A DNA stretch of 64,000 bases, taken from contig CP054837.1 in NCBI GenBank assembly GCA_028768525.1, forward strand, positions 5,452,001 through 5,516,000. Reading direction: 5' to 3'. Each line of letters starts with the position of its first letter. The stretch's first letter is position 1. This document shows, piece after piece, positions 7,667-16,710 of this stretch. A program made the position numbers and the translations under genes. The notes under the pieces were generated by a model. The model ran no database searches. It was not told where the DNA came from and was given only the letters and a program-made list of their open reading frames with translations. Source of the stretch: Desulfobacter sp. (GTDB lineage: Bacteria > Desulfobacterota > Desulfobacteria > Desulfobacterales > Desulfobacteraceae).

Positions 7667-10018
7667 TCAGCAGGCCCGCATTTCAATGATATTGCCGGTC
7701 TGGGCTGCGGCCAGGTCCACCCCCACCCTCAGGGCCTTGAGTCCGCTGACATCGGGCATGTCGTCCAGTTCCAGCAGTTCCATGTCATTGCGGAGGTTGC
7801 CCAGGGTGGTGAGAAAGTCAATGTGGCGCCGGATCTGCTTTCCCTCCTCCGGCGTGCTGTATACCACGGCAATCCGGCCGGGCTGGGTGAGGCGTTCTCC
7901 CGTCCCCTTGACAAGGGCCTTGTCCAGGCGGGATTTGATGATTTCCTGCCGGACATCGTAGGCCCCGTCCACATCGAACCGCTTTTCATCGAATCGGAAC
8001 CGGATGGACAGGGGGGAGTGGTTGACAAGGATGAGATGGCAGGTATCCAGGGCCACCTTTAGATCCGGCTTGAGCTGCTCGGTCCGCCAGGCCAGGCCGC
8101 AGGCCAGCATGATCTGCCACAGGGTCATATCCTGGATGTGGAAGGGGGCCAGGCGGCCGCTTTTATTCATGGAAGCCCCGATATACATCATATAGTCGAC
8201 CCCGTCGGTCTGCCGTTTTTCAAAATAATGGGGGAAGTTCTGCTGGACCTGTCCGTCTTCCCGGTCAAGAAAGGCTGACAGAACCTGATTGACTTTGAAT
8301 ACGCTTTCTTCATAATCCCTGCGTTTGTCGTAGATCATCCCGGCGGCGGGATCCAGCGCCTTCTTATAGGCGGCAATTGCCCGGTCCACCTCGGGACCCA
8401 GGGTGCCCAGTTCGTCAAAGGAGGGAAAAATTTCCCGGTTGAGCAGCCCGTATACGGCGCTTTCGTCACCCGAGGTGATGCCCTTTGAAATTCGGTCCAG
8501 AAGGGTTTGAATCAGGAATTTATATTCCTTGAGAATGGGCCAGGTCCGCAATTGTTCACCGGCTTTCATTATGTCCAGGGCCAGGCCGAGCTGGCGGGTA
8601 AGATCCTGTTGTATGCCCTTGTTTCTGGCCAGGGATGATCCGCGGATATCCGACTGTCCGTAAAAGGGGATGACATCCTTGAATATGATGGGTTCCATTT
8701 CCGAGGCGGTGTCACCCAGGCGGAGCCGTTCCATATGGCTGAGGGCCGCCTGCTCAAACCGCCACTCCACGGAGGGATGGACCGCCGTGCATTTTTCCTT
8801 GATAATGGACTGGACCTGCTTATCCATCTCGTCAAGCCCCCGTTTAAGGGCCACTGAAAATATGGGCGCCACCTGTTTCAGAAGAACCGCATCCGTGGGA
8901 TCCAGGTCATTGGGGGTTGCCGAATAGACTTCCAGGATGCCTATGGGCTCTCCCTGGTAGGTCAGGGGGGCGATGAGCATGGCGCGGATGCCTGCGGCAA
9001 GGGCCTGTTCCTCCGATGTCAGGATATTTTTTCTTTTGGCCAGGTCCCCGATTCTCATCACCTTGTCGCCCAGGGCCGCCTCCATCCAGATGGAACCTTC
9101 AAGGTCGGCCAGGCTGATGTGTTCGGAATTGGAAAATAGGCAGTCAATGGTGGGGCTGCAGTCATTTTTGATGATCATCACCTGTTCGCCCCGCACCGCA
9201 CCGATGCCCATGGCCAGTTGGGGCTTCTGGAACAGGGTCTGCAGCCGTTTCTCCAGAAGGCTGATGCCGGCGGAGGAAAAAATGGACTGCTGGTCGATGA
9301 GATCCCTTTCCAGGGCGGAGATAACCTGGGATTCCGTCACATCCATGGCACGGACCAGGGTGAATCCGGTAAATTCGTATTGGGTGAGATCGATGTATTC
9401 TTTGAGTACGCCGATGTCGGTGATATGATCCTGAATCCGGATTTCATCGGCAGCCGACAGCTTGGCCGGAGGGGCAAGGGGGCGGATTCTGATGAACTGG
9501 GCATCGGTTGTAATCCCAAAATACCGTTGCAGCCCGGTTTCCTGGTCCGGCAGCGCGATGATGTCCAGGTTTGCAATATCCCTGCTGGATATGCCGTAAA
9601 TCCGTTCAAGGACGAGAAGATAGATTTTCAGCCGTTTCTTTTCGATTTCAGCCCGTGGATTCTTTTCAATTACTGATTTGAAAAAATTGTCATTATCTAT
9701 GAATATGCGCTGGAAATCGGGGGTGACGAAAAAGGGTTCAAGGGTGCAGGGGGTGAGGGCGCCGGCGATCTCCTTTTCAAAGGTGGCCGGCGGAAAGACC
9801 GCGGACATCAGCGGTTGGATAAGGTCGTAATGTTCGTTTATGATACCGATGTCGTCTATTTTGCCCTGCAGGGCGGGGGTTTTATCAAATCCAGCTTTCA
9901 GGCGGTGAAACAGGTCCCCAAGGTAGCCGTGGCCCATGAAATTTTTTTTCCAGAAATCCAGAAGGGGGTCCAGGCTGACCCGTGCATTGATATCATCTCC
10001 CAGAATCGTGTTTCCCAT
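7667..10018 (-). CDS. large GAF-domain protein, unknown function
   Basis: This 783-residue protein has no signal peptide or transmembrane segment and a strong ribosome site (GGAGG, spacing about 6). A GAF-like sensory domain can be seen at roughly residues 280-405, including IRAMLIAPLTYQGEPIGILE and ATPNDLDPTDAVLLKQVAPIF. The rest is mostly helical; I see no kinase, GGDEF, EAL, HD or phosphatase motif. It is probably a cytoplasmic sensor or scaffold. It lies 90 bases upstream of the SUMF1-like gene on the same strand and may belong to the same unit. Homologues annotated only as GAF proteins of about this size occur in several phyla (recalled, not checked). Confidence 0.6.
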   Translation of the reverse strand: MGNTILGDDINARVSLDPLLDFWKKNFMGHGYLGDLFHRLKAGFDKTPALQGKIDDIGIINEHYDLIQPLMSAVFPPATFEKEIAGALTPCTLEPFFVTPDFQRIFIDNDNFFKSVIEKNPRAEIEKKRLKIYLLVLERIYGISSRDIANLDIIALPDQETGLQRYFGITTDAQFIRIRPLAPPAKLSAADEIRIQDHITDIGVLKEYIDLTQYEFTGFTLVRAMDVTESQVISALERDLIDQQSIFSSAGISLLEKRLQTLFQKPQLAMGIGAVRGEQVMIIKNDCSPTIDCLFSNSEHISLADLEGSIWMEAALGDKVMRIGDLAKRKNILTSEEQALAAGIRAMLIAPLTYQGEPIGILEVYSATPNDLDPTDAVLLKQVAPIFSVALKRGLDEMDKQVQSIIKEKCTAVHPSVEWRFEQAALSHMERLRLGDTASEMEPIIFKDVIPFYGQSDIRGSSLARNKGIQQDLTRQLGLALDIMKAGEQLRTWPILKEYKFLIQTLLDRISKGITSGDESAVYGLLNREIFPSFDELGTLGPEVDRAIAAYKKALDPAAGMIYDKRRDYEESVFKVNQVLSAFLDREDGQVQQNFPHYFEKRQTDGVDYMMYIGASMNKSGRLAPFHIQDMTLWQIMLACGLAWRTEQLKPDLKVALDTCHLILVNHSPLSIRFRFDEKRFDVDGAYDVRQEIIKSRLDKALVKGTGERLTQPGRIAVVYSTPEEGKQIRRHIDFLTTLGNLRNDMELLELDDMPDVSGLKALRVGVDLAAAQTGNIIEMRAC

Positions 10019-10129
10019 TTTGTTCCTCCATGATTATAACTAGATAAAATGGTACACCAGGGGATTTTTGTCAACAAAAAGGCGGGCTAAAGGGGGCCGG
10101 GAGCAAAGGGATTTCTCCCTTAAAACGGT

Positions 10130-10158
10130 TTGACAACTCTTTCCCCATGGCATAAAAA
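10130..10158 (+). promoter_or_regulatory. sigma-70-type promoter for the GshB-like/ABC/GGDEF operon
   Basis: TTGACA (10130-10135) is followed after 17 bases by TAAAAA (10153-10158), 83 bases before the ATG of the GshB-like gene. The -35 is perfect and the -10 is partial. The divergent GAF gene starts at 10018, so this spacer probably serves both directions. Confidence 0.5.
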
Positions 10159-10241
10159 GAATTGATCCTAATTCATTACAAAGTTCTGGAGAGGGGGCTG
10201 TACCTGGTTGTTTTGAATAATTGTCGGCCGGAGGCGTTGGA

Positions 10242-11264
10242 ATGAAAATCGGATTTCTGATGGATGATTTACGGCAGATCGACCCGGTGTGGGAAACCAC
10301 TTCCCAGATCATGTACGAGTGCAACCAGAGGGGATACACGGTTTTTTTTCTGGAGCCCCATGACCTGTATATCCGGCATAATGCCGTGGTAGCCAGGATG
10401 AGGAATATCAGCGTGGACCCGGACCTGGGCATCGAAGCCTATTGGCAGGCCCTGGTAAAATGTCTCGACCGTGAAGAGCTGATATTTGAAATTGTCACCG
10501 ACCTGGATGTGCTCTTTTTACGGAAGAACCCCCCCCTGAATTACGAGATCATGACCTTTCTGGGCCCCATCAGCGATAAGGTGTTTATGGTCAATGACAT
10601 CCACGGTCAGATCAGCGCAAGCTCCAAGGCCTATATTCTGAACTTTCCGGAGATCATCCCCAATACCCATGTTTCCAGGGACCCCTGGCGCCTGAGAAAA
10701 ATCATCGACGAATTCGGCGGCGACATGGTGATCAAGCCCCTTCACAGCTACGGCGGCCAGGGGGTGATCAAGGTCAGCAATCAGGATCCGGAAAACCTCA
10801 ATTCCCTGATCAATTTCTATGTCCAGGCCGGCCGGCCCTACCCGGAACGGACCCCCATCATGGTCCAGGAATATCTCAAAGGCGTGAAAGAGGGGGAGGA
10901 TGTCAGAATCCTTCTGCTTAACGGTGAGATCATCGGCGCCATGGGGCGTCAGTCCGGTCCCGGGGATTTCAGGACCAACGTCCATGCCGGCGCCACCGCC
11001 TGCCGCCACCGGGTCACCGAGGCCCAGAAAGCCATCTGCCAAAGGCTTAAGCCACGGCTGCTGAAAGACGGACTCTATTTTGTGGGGATTGATATCATCG
11101 GGGACAAATTGATTGAGGTCAATGTGGTCAGCCCGGGGGGCATACCCAGGATTAATCAATTTGACAATGTGAAGCTTGAAAAAAAAGTGGTTGACTTTAT
11201 AGAGGAGGAAATCCGTGTCCATAAAGACCCCGTGGATCATCCGGAAACTGAAGAGAGGCGCTGA
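10242..11264 (+). CDS. glutathione-synthetase-like ATP-grasp protein
   Basis: This protein of about 340 residues resembles prokaryotic glutathione synthetase (GshB), which adds glycine to gamma-glutamylcysteine. Visible features are the N-terminal MKIGFLMDD and the ATP-grasp parts GGDMVIKPLHSYGGQGV, MVQEYLKGVKEGEDVRILLL, QSGPGDFRTNVHAGA and GIDIIGDKLIEVNVVSPGG. I use the ATG at 10242 because GGAGG lies 7 bases upstream; a TTG at 10221 is possible. No gshA is visible, and a lone GshB in an anaerobe is ambiguous, so another peptide ligase is possible. The 3' end overlaps the peptide-binding lipoprotein gene by 50 bases, tying it to the transporter and suggesting that ligation and transport of a peptide are linked. 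Confidence 0.75.
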   Translation: MKIGFLMDDLRQIDPVWETTSQIMYECNQRGYTVFFLEPHDLYIRHNAVVARMRNISVDPDLGIEAYWQALVKCLDREELIFEIVTDLDVLFLRKNPPLNYEIMTFLGPISDKVFMVNDIHGQISASSKAYILNFPEIIPNTHVSRDPWRLRKIIDEFGGDMVIKPLHSYGGQGVIKVSNQDPENLNSLINFYVQAGRPYPERTPIMVQEYLKGVKEGEDVRILLLNGEIIGAMGRQSGPGDFRTNVHAGATACRHRVTEAQKAICQRLKPRLLKDGLYFVGIDIIGDKLIEVNVVSPGGIPRINQFDNVKLEKKVVDFIEEEIRVHKDPVDHPETEERR

Positions 11265-12972
11265 GGACTGGGCCGGATTTATTCTGTCGGCCCTCTTAGT
11301 CGCCTTTTCCGTCCTATTGCTTTTTTCCTGCCACAAGGGCGGGGATACCCGGTTTTTAAGGATCGGCCTGCCTGAAGATCCCAGGTCTTTGAATCTCTGG
11401 CTGGGAACCGATGCCAATTCCAGGAAAATTCTGAGTCTGATTTACCAGCCCCTGTTCCGGCGCCATCCCGAAACCCTTGACATCATTCCCTGGCTGGCGG
11501 CCCAGCCGCCTGTGGTGGACAAGGAGGCGCTCTCTTATACCATCAAGCTCCGCCATGCCAAGTGGTCGGACGGGAGTGAGTTTACCAGTGAGGATGTCCT
11601 GTTCACCAAACAATTGTTTTTTGATTTCAAAGTCCCCAGGTATTATTCGAACTGGAAAATAATAAAAAAAATCGAGGCCTTGGATGCCCATACCGTGGTC
11701 TTCCATTTGAAAGAGCCGTCGGCGATATTCATGTCCAGGGTGCTCACCGCGCCCATTGTCTCCAAAAAGGAATGGGCGCAAGTTGCCCAGCAGGCCCTGG
11801 ACAGGGAAAAACCCCTCCGGTCACTCCAGGACCATGCCGTGGTCAATCCCCTGGGAACAGGCCCTTTCATGCTTAAGGAGTATAAAAAGGGGGCCTATCT
11901 TCTCATGAAGAAGAATCCTTATTTTTTCGGTATGGGAGAGACCCTGGGCGGACATCTGCTGGGGCCCCATGTGGACGATGTCATGTTCAGGGTCTACGGG
12001 ACATCGGATGTGGCGGTCCTGGCCCTGAAAAAAGGGGATATCGATTATTATTGGTGGGATATCCAGCCCGGCTATATCCATGATCTTAAAGAACAGGATA
12101 ATGTTGATCTCTATTTTAACAAAAAAAGCGCCCTGTATTACCTGGGGTTTAACCTGCGGCGGGCGCCGTTCAACGACAAGGCGGTAAGACAGGCCGTTGC
12201 AACGGTGGTGGACAAGGAATTCATCCTCACCCGGATCCTCCAGAATTTCGGCACGCCCATGTGTTCCGTCATCCCATCGGGGAACCATTTCTGGCACAAC
12301 CCCGGGGTCCGGCAATATGGTGCGGGCAAAACCAAAGCGCAGCGGATTCAGCAGGCCGTAAAAATTTTGAAAGAGGCCGGGTATTCCTGGGAAACCCCGC
12401 CCCTGGAAGCCGACGGCAACCTTGTTGCGCCCACGGATATCATCACCCCTGCCGGCACCAAAATGGGGAAATTCGTGATCCTCACCCCGCCGGCGGATTA
12501 TGATCCCAAGCGGGCCTTTGCCGGCACCATGATCCAGGAATGGCTCAGGGAACTTGGACTGCCCGCCTTCTCCCGGCCCATGGCCTTTAATTCCCTGCTT
12601 GACACGGTTAAGGGAAAGCATGACTTTGATGCCTTTGTGCTGGGGTATGGTAAGTTAAATCTGGATCCCGATTACCTGCGGTCCTTTTTTTACTCTAAAA
12701 ACGATAAGCCCAGGGGGTGGAATATGAGCGGGTACAGCAATCCTGAGTTCGATGCCATGGCCGATCTCCAGCGGACCCTCACGGACACGGGCGCCCGCAA
12801 GAAATTGATTTTTAAAATGCAGGAAATGATTCTTGAGGATATCCCCTACCTGCCGTTGTATAATCCCCACATTATCGAGGCCACAATGAACACCCGGTTC
12901 AGGGGATGGGTGCCCAAGGTGGACGGCATCGGGAACATCTGGTCCCTGTGTGTGGTCAAGCCGGTGGAATAG
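11215..12972 (+). CDS. peptide ABC transporter substrate-binding lipoprotein (SBP family 5)
   Basis: This is a 585-residue extracytoplasmic binding protein of the DppA/OppA type. It begins at a GTG with GAGGAGG seven bases upstream, inside the end of the previous gene. The N-terminus has a hydrophobic helix ending LLLFSC (Cys39), a probable lipobox. Family features include FLRIGLPEDPRSLNLWLG, LSYTIKLRHAKWSDGSEFTS, VNPLGTGPFMLKEYKKG, YLGFNLRRAPFNDKAVRQAV and LEDIPYLPLYNP. Such proteins deliver oligopeptides, or sometimes nickel or other solutes, to the permease; the ligand cannot be read from sequence. It is the first of five consecutive transporter genes. Confidence 0.9.
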   Translation: MSIKTPWIIRKLKRGAEDWAGFILSALLVAFSVLLLFSCHKGGDTRFLRIGLPEDPRSLNLWLGTDANSRKILSLIYQPLFRRHPETLDIIPWLAAQPPVVDKEALSYTIKLRHAKWSDGSEFTSEDVLFTKQLFFDFKVPRYYSNWKIIKKIEALDAHTVVFHLKEPSAIFMSRVLTAPIVSKKEWAQVAQQALDREKPLRSLQDHAVVNPLGTGPFMLKEYKKGAYLLMKKNPYFFGMGETLGGHLLGPHVDDVMFRVYGTSDVAVLALKKGDIDYYWWDIQPGYIHDLKEQDNVDLYFNKKSALYYLGFNLRRAPFNDKAVRQAVATVVDKEFILTRILQNFGTPMCSVIPSGNHFWHNPGVRQYGAGKTKAQRIQQAVKILKEAGYSWETPPLEADGNLVAPTDIITPAGTKMGKFVILTPPADYDPKRAFAGTMIQEWLRELGLPAFSRPMAFNSLLDTVKGKHDFDAFVLGYGKLNLDPDYLRSFFYSKNDKPRGWNMSGYSNPEFDAMADLQRTLTDTGARKKLIFKMQEMILEDIPYLPLYNPHIIEATMNTRFRGWVPKVDGIGNIWSLCVVKPVE

Positions 12973-13019
12973 GCCAGTGTCAGCGACCGTGGGGAACATA
13001 AGAGGGGAATGATGCCGCC

Positions 13020-13994
13020 ATGAGACCGGGATATATCATTGCCAAAATATTTGAGATCGGGGTGATCTTTCTTATTATCCTTACCCTGCTTTTTTTCCTC
13101 TTCCGCCTCAGTCCGGGTGATCCAGTTTCAAAGGTGGTGGATCCCATGCTCACCCCCGAGGACATGGCGCATATGATCTCCCAGCTGGGGCTGGACCGGC
13201 CCCTGTGGGATCAATATTTCATTTATCTTAAGCATTTTTTTACCGGCCGTTTCGGTGTCTCTTTCCATTACGGGGAGCCCGTGGCCCAGATCATCAAGGA
13301 GAGGCTGGGCTGGACCATTTTATTGTTCACCACCTCCACTGTGCTGGCGGCTCTGGCCGGGGTTTACCTGGGCAAGGTGGCGGCATGGCGCAAGGGGGGG
13401 CGGCTGGACAATCTTATGTCCATTTCCGCCCTGGTCTGCTATACCCTGTTCATTCCCTGGTTTGCCCTGCTTTTGCTCTGGGCCCTGGGGTATAAACTGG
13501 GGCTGTTTCCCCTGGGAGGGGTACTGACCCCGGAACTCTGGGTGGGGCCTGCCACGTTCTGGGAAAAATTGCTGGACCTTATCCACCACATGGTGCTGCC
13601 CCTGATGACCCTGTTCATCATCAACCTGGGGGCGTACCTGCTGCTCATGCGTTCTTCCATGCTTTCTGTGCTCCGGGAGGATTATATTATCACGGCCCGG
13701 GCCAAGGGGCTGAGCGAGAAAGATATCCGTGACAAACATGCGGCCAAGAATGCGGCCCTTCCCGTGATCACCAGCGTGGGCCTAAGCCTTGCCTTTTCCA
13801 TCAACGGCGGGGCCCTGACCGAGCAGATATTCACCTGGCCGGGCATCGGCCGGGAGTTGATTTTCGCCGTAAGCAACAACGATTACCCCCTGGCCCAGGC
13901 CTGTTTTCTGCTCATTGCCCTGGTGGTGCTCACGGCCAATCTCATTGTGGATCTGCTCTATGCCTGGCTGGATCCCCGGATCACCTTTGGATAG
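13020..13994 (+). CDS. dppB: peptide ABC transporter permease, DppB type
   Basis: This is a 324-residue integral membrane protein with about six transmembrane segments and the binding-protein-dependent permease fold. The N-terminal region contains FFLFRLSPGDPV, typical of DppB/OppB. The cytoplasmic EAA loop that docks on the ATPase is ARAKGLSEKDIRDKHAAKNA, followed by ALPVITSVG. It pairs with the DppC-type permease 12 bases downstream. The symbol is a family label; specificity for dipeptides is not shown. Confidence 0.88.
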   Translation: MRPGYIIAKIFEIGVIFLIILTLLFFLFRLSPGDPVSKVVDPMLTPEDMAHMISQLGLDRPLWDQYFIYLKHFFTGRFGVSFHYGEPVAQIIKERLGWTILLFTTSTVLAALAGVYLGKVAAWRKGGRLDNLMSISALVCYTLFIPWFALLLLWALGYKLGLFPLGGVLTPELWVGPATFWEKLLDLIHHMVLPLMTLFIINLGAYLLLMRSSMLSVLREDYIITARAKGLSEKDIRDKHAAKNAALPVITSVGLSLAFSINGGALTEQIFTWPGIGRELIFAVSNNDYPLAQACFLLIALVVLTANLIVDLLYAWLDPRITFG

Positions 13995-14006
13995 GAGGCG
14001 CGGCCT

Positions 14007-14900
14007 GTGTTGAATACCCATTATATCCGGCGGATTGCAAGGGGATGGCGGATTTTCAGCCAGAATGCCGTGGGCAGGGCCGGGGTGGTTATCCTGGGCA
14101 TCTTCATGGTCATGGCCCTGGCCAGCTTTTTCTTGCCCCTGTTGGGCCCCATGTATGACCCCATGACCGGGATTGACCCGAATATCAAGATTTCAACCCC
14201 GCCCAGCCTTAGTCACTGGCTGGGCACGGACAATGTGGGCCGGGATATTCTGGCCCAGCTTCTGGAAGGGGCCAAGGTGGCCTTTATCGTGGGGCTGACC
14301 TCGGCTTTTTTTTCTGTGGTCCTGGGAACGGTGATCGGAATGGTATCGGGCTATGCCGGAGGCTGGGTGGATGCCTTTCTCATGCGGACGGCAGACATCA
14401 TCATGGTCATGCCCTCCCTGGTGATTCTCCTGATCCTGGCCTCCCTGTTCGGCCAGTTCAATATCTGGCTCATTGTCCTGATCATCGCCGTGATGCGCTG
14501 GCCTGCCGTATCCAGGGTGATCCGGTCCCAGACCCTGTCTCTCAAGGAGCGGCCCTTTATCGAGGCCTCCCGGGTGGCCGGAGCCTCACACATGCGGATC
14601 ATCTTCCGCCACATCATGCCCAACGTCCTGCCCCTGGCCTTTTTGTACATGACCTTCAGGGTCACCTCGGCCATCCTGGTGGAAGCGGCCCTCTCCTTTC
14701 TGGGGTTCGGGGATCCCTCCCAGGTAAGCTGGGGCATGATGCTCCAATGGGTATGGAAATCCGGTCATATGTTCCAGGCGCCTTATTGGCTGATTCCGCC
14801 GGGGATCAGTATTTCCCTTCTCACCCTGGCCTTTTACATGCTGGGCCGGGCCATGGACGAGGTGCTGGATCCCAGGCTGAGAAAGGAGGACGGGTCCTGA
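14007..14900 (+). CDS. dppC: peptide ABC transporter permease, DppC type
   Basis: This is a 297-residue membrane protein that starts at GTG. It has the N-terminal OppC segment and the conserved LGTDNVGRDILAQLLEGAK region characteristic of DppC/OppC, then about five further membrane helices. The EAA loop is EASRVAGASHMRIIFRHIMPN, and LSFLGFGDPSQVSWGMML is a family landmark near the C-terminus. It forms the heterodimeric channel with the preceding permease. One base separates its stop from the first ATPase gene. Confidence 0.9.
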   Translation: MLNTHYIRRIARGWRIFSQNAVGRAGVVILGIFMVMALASFFLPLLGPMYDPMTGIDPNIKISTPPSLSHWLGTDNVGRDILAQLLEGAKVAFIVGLTSAFFSVVLGTVIGMVSGYAGGWVDAFLMRTADIIMVMPSLVILLILASLFGQFNIWLIVLIIAVMRWPAVSRVIRSQTLSLKERPFIEASRVAGASHMRIIFRHIMPNVLPLAFLYMTFRVTSAILVEAALSFLGFGDPSQVSWGMMLQWVWKSGHMFQAPYWLIPPGISISLLTLAFYMLGRAMDEVLDPRLRKEDGS

Positions 14901-14901
14901 T

Positions 14902-15891
14902 ATGGCGTTGCTTTCCGTTAAAAACCTCAGCGTGGGATATGAAACAAAAAAGGGGCTGGTCAAGGCGGTGGACGGCATTTCCTTTGATCTGGAGCAGGGG
15001 CGGCCCCTGGGGTTTGTGGGGGAGTCCGGGTGCGGAAAAACCACCCTGGGCATGGCCCTCATGGGCCTGCTGCCGGACAATGGCCTGCTCATGGGGGGAA
15101 GTATTGAGTTCGGCGGCAGGAATCTGGCCCTGCTGAACGAAAACCAGTGGCGGTCGGTGCGGGGAAAGGAAGTGGCCATGATCTTCCAGGCAGCCATGAA
15201 TGCCCTGAATCCGGTCTACCGGGTGGATGAGCAGATCCGGGAGGCCATCCTGGCCCATGAGCCCGATATTTCGGACCGCGACCTCAACCGGCGGATCAGG
15301 GAACTCTTCGAACTGGTGGAAATCCCCCTGGAAAGGAGCCGGGACTATCCCCATGAATACAGCGGGGGCATGAAGCAGCGGGTGGTGATTGCCATGGCCC
15401 TGGCATGTTCCCCCCGGCTCATCATTGCCGACGAGCCCACCACGGCCCTGGACGTTATTGTCCAGGACCAGATCCTCAAGGGGCTGAAAGCCATCCAGGC
15501 CAGGATCCGCACGGGCCTGATCTTTATTTCCCATGACATTGCCGTTGTGGCTTCGATCTGCGACGATATCTGTGTCATGTACGGGGGGCAGATCGTTGAA
15601 ACCGGCCCGGCCCGGGAGGTCTTTTCAGATCCCAGGCACCCCTATACGCGAACCCTTCTCGGCTCCTATCTGAGCCTGGACAACGCCGATGATATTGTGG
15701 TGCCTAAGATGCAGGAGATGCCCGACCTGACCATGAAGGGGAGACATTGCAGGTTTGCGGTGAACTGCACGGCCTGCTCGCCGGCCTGCACGGCGGCCCT
15801 TCCGCAATGGATCGAGATTACTCCCACCCACAGGGCCCTGTGCTGCCAGGGTGGGGTGATCGGCCGGGCCGGCCAGGAGGAGGCGCCGTGA
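14902..15891 (+). CDS. dppD: peptide ABC transporter ATPase, DppD type
   Basis: This 329-residue ATPase has Walker A GESGCGKTT, signature YSGGMKQR and Walker B LIIADEPTTALD, followed by FISHDIAVVA. The C-terminal extension typical of oligopeptide transporters is present and cysteine-rich (CRFAVNCTACSPAC, then ALCCQ), consistent with the iron-sulfur or metal site seen in some DppD/OppD proteins. The stop codon overlaps the start of the second ATPase gene (GTGA at 15888-15891). Confidence 0.92.
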   Translation: MALLSVKNLSVGYETKKGLVKAVDGISFDLEQGRPLGFVGESGCGKTTLGMALMGLLPDNGLLMGGSIEFGGRNLALLNENQWRSVRGKEVAMIFQAAMNALNPVYRVDEQIREAILAHEPDISDRDLNRRIRELFELVEIPLERSRDYPHEYSGGMKQRVVIAMALACSPRLIIADEPTTALDVIVQDQILKGLKAIQARIRTGLIFISHDIAVVASICDDICVMYGGQIVETGPAREVFSDPRHPYTRTLLGSYLSLDNADDIVVPKMQEMPDLTMKGRHCRFAVNCTACSPACTAALPQWIEITPTHRALCCQGGVIGRAGQEEAP

Positions 15892-16709
15892 GCCTATATT
15901 CCGCAGGCAGAACGCCGCTGATTGAAATGAAGGGGGTGACCAAGGTCTACCATCCCAGGAAACGATTGTTTTCCAAGGGAGAACGGGTGCTTGCCCTTAA
16001 TGCCATTGATCTTTCCATCAACCAGGGAGAGATCCTCGGCCTGGTGGGCCAGAGCGGGTCGGGCAAGACCACCGCAGGACGCCTGCTGGTCAAACTGGAG
16101 TCCCCCACCCGTGGTAAAATTCTGCTGCAAGGGAAGCCGGTCAATGATCTGTGCGGGGAACGGCTCAAGGCCTTCCGGTCAAAGGTCCAGATGATTTTCC
16201 AGGATCCCTACCAGTCTTTGAATCCCCACCTTTCAGTGGCCGAGACCGTCATGGAGCCCCTGATGGTCCACGGCATCGGCACCCGGGAAAGCCGCCGGGA
16301 CAAGGTGGTCAGAATGCTGGAAACCGTAGGGCTGCGCCCGGGGGCTGATTTTTATTCCAGGTATCCCCACCAGCTTTCAGGGGGGCAGCGCCAGCGGGTG
16401 GCCATTGCCCGGGCCATCATCCTGGAGCCCCAGTTTGTGGTGGCGGACGAGCCCACCTCCATGCTGGACGCCACCATTGCCATTCAGCTTTTCAGGCTGC
16501 TCACCGCCATACGGGAGAGGTTCAACATGACCTTTTTGTTTATCACCCATAACCTGGCCGCGGCCAATTATCTCTGCGACCGGGTGGCCGTGATCCAGGA
16601 CGGGCATATCGTGGAGGTGAATACCGCGGAAAAGATTATCAAAAGCCCGGAGCATCCCTATACTAAAAAACTGATTCAGGTCCAGCCCGGATTCCGCTAT
16701 AATAGATGA
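15888..16709 (+). CDS. dppF: peptide ABC transporter ATPase, DppF type
   Basis: This protein of about 273 residues is the partner ATPase, with Walker A GQSGSGKTTAGR, signature LSGGQRQRVAIARAI and Walker B FVVADEPTSMLDA. The frame stays open further upstream, but the GTG at 15888 has a GGAGGAGG ribosome site and overlaps the DppD stop, and the protein then begins directly before the ABC domain, so I use it. The gene ends one base before the GGDEF gene, which therefore appears to be in the same transcript. Confidence 0.92.
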   Translation: MSLYSAGRTPLIEMKGVTKVYHPRKRLFSKGERVLALNAIDLSINQGEILGLVGQSGSGKTTAGRLLVKLESPTRGKILLQGKPVNDLCGERLKAFRSKVQMIFQDPYQSLNPHLSVAETVMEPLMVHGIGTRESRRDKVVRMLETVGLRPGADFYSRYPHQLSGGQRQRVAIARAIILEPQFVVADEPTSMLDATIAIQLFRLLTAIRERFNMTFLFITHNLAAANYLCDRVAVIQDGHIVEVNTAEKIIKSPEHPYTKKLIQVQPGFRYNR

Positions 16710-16710
16710 C

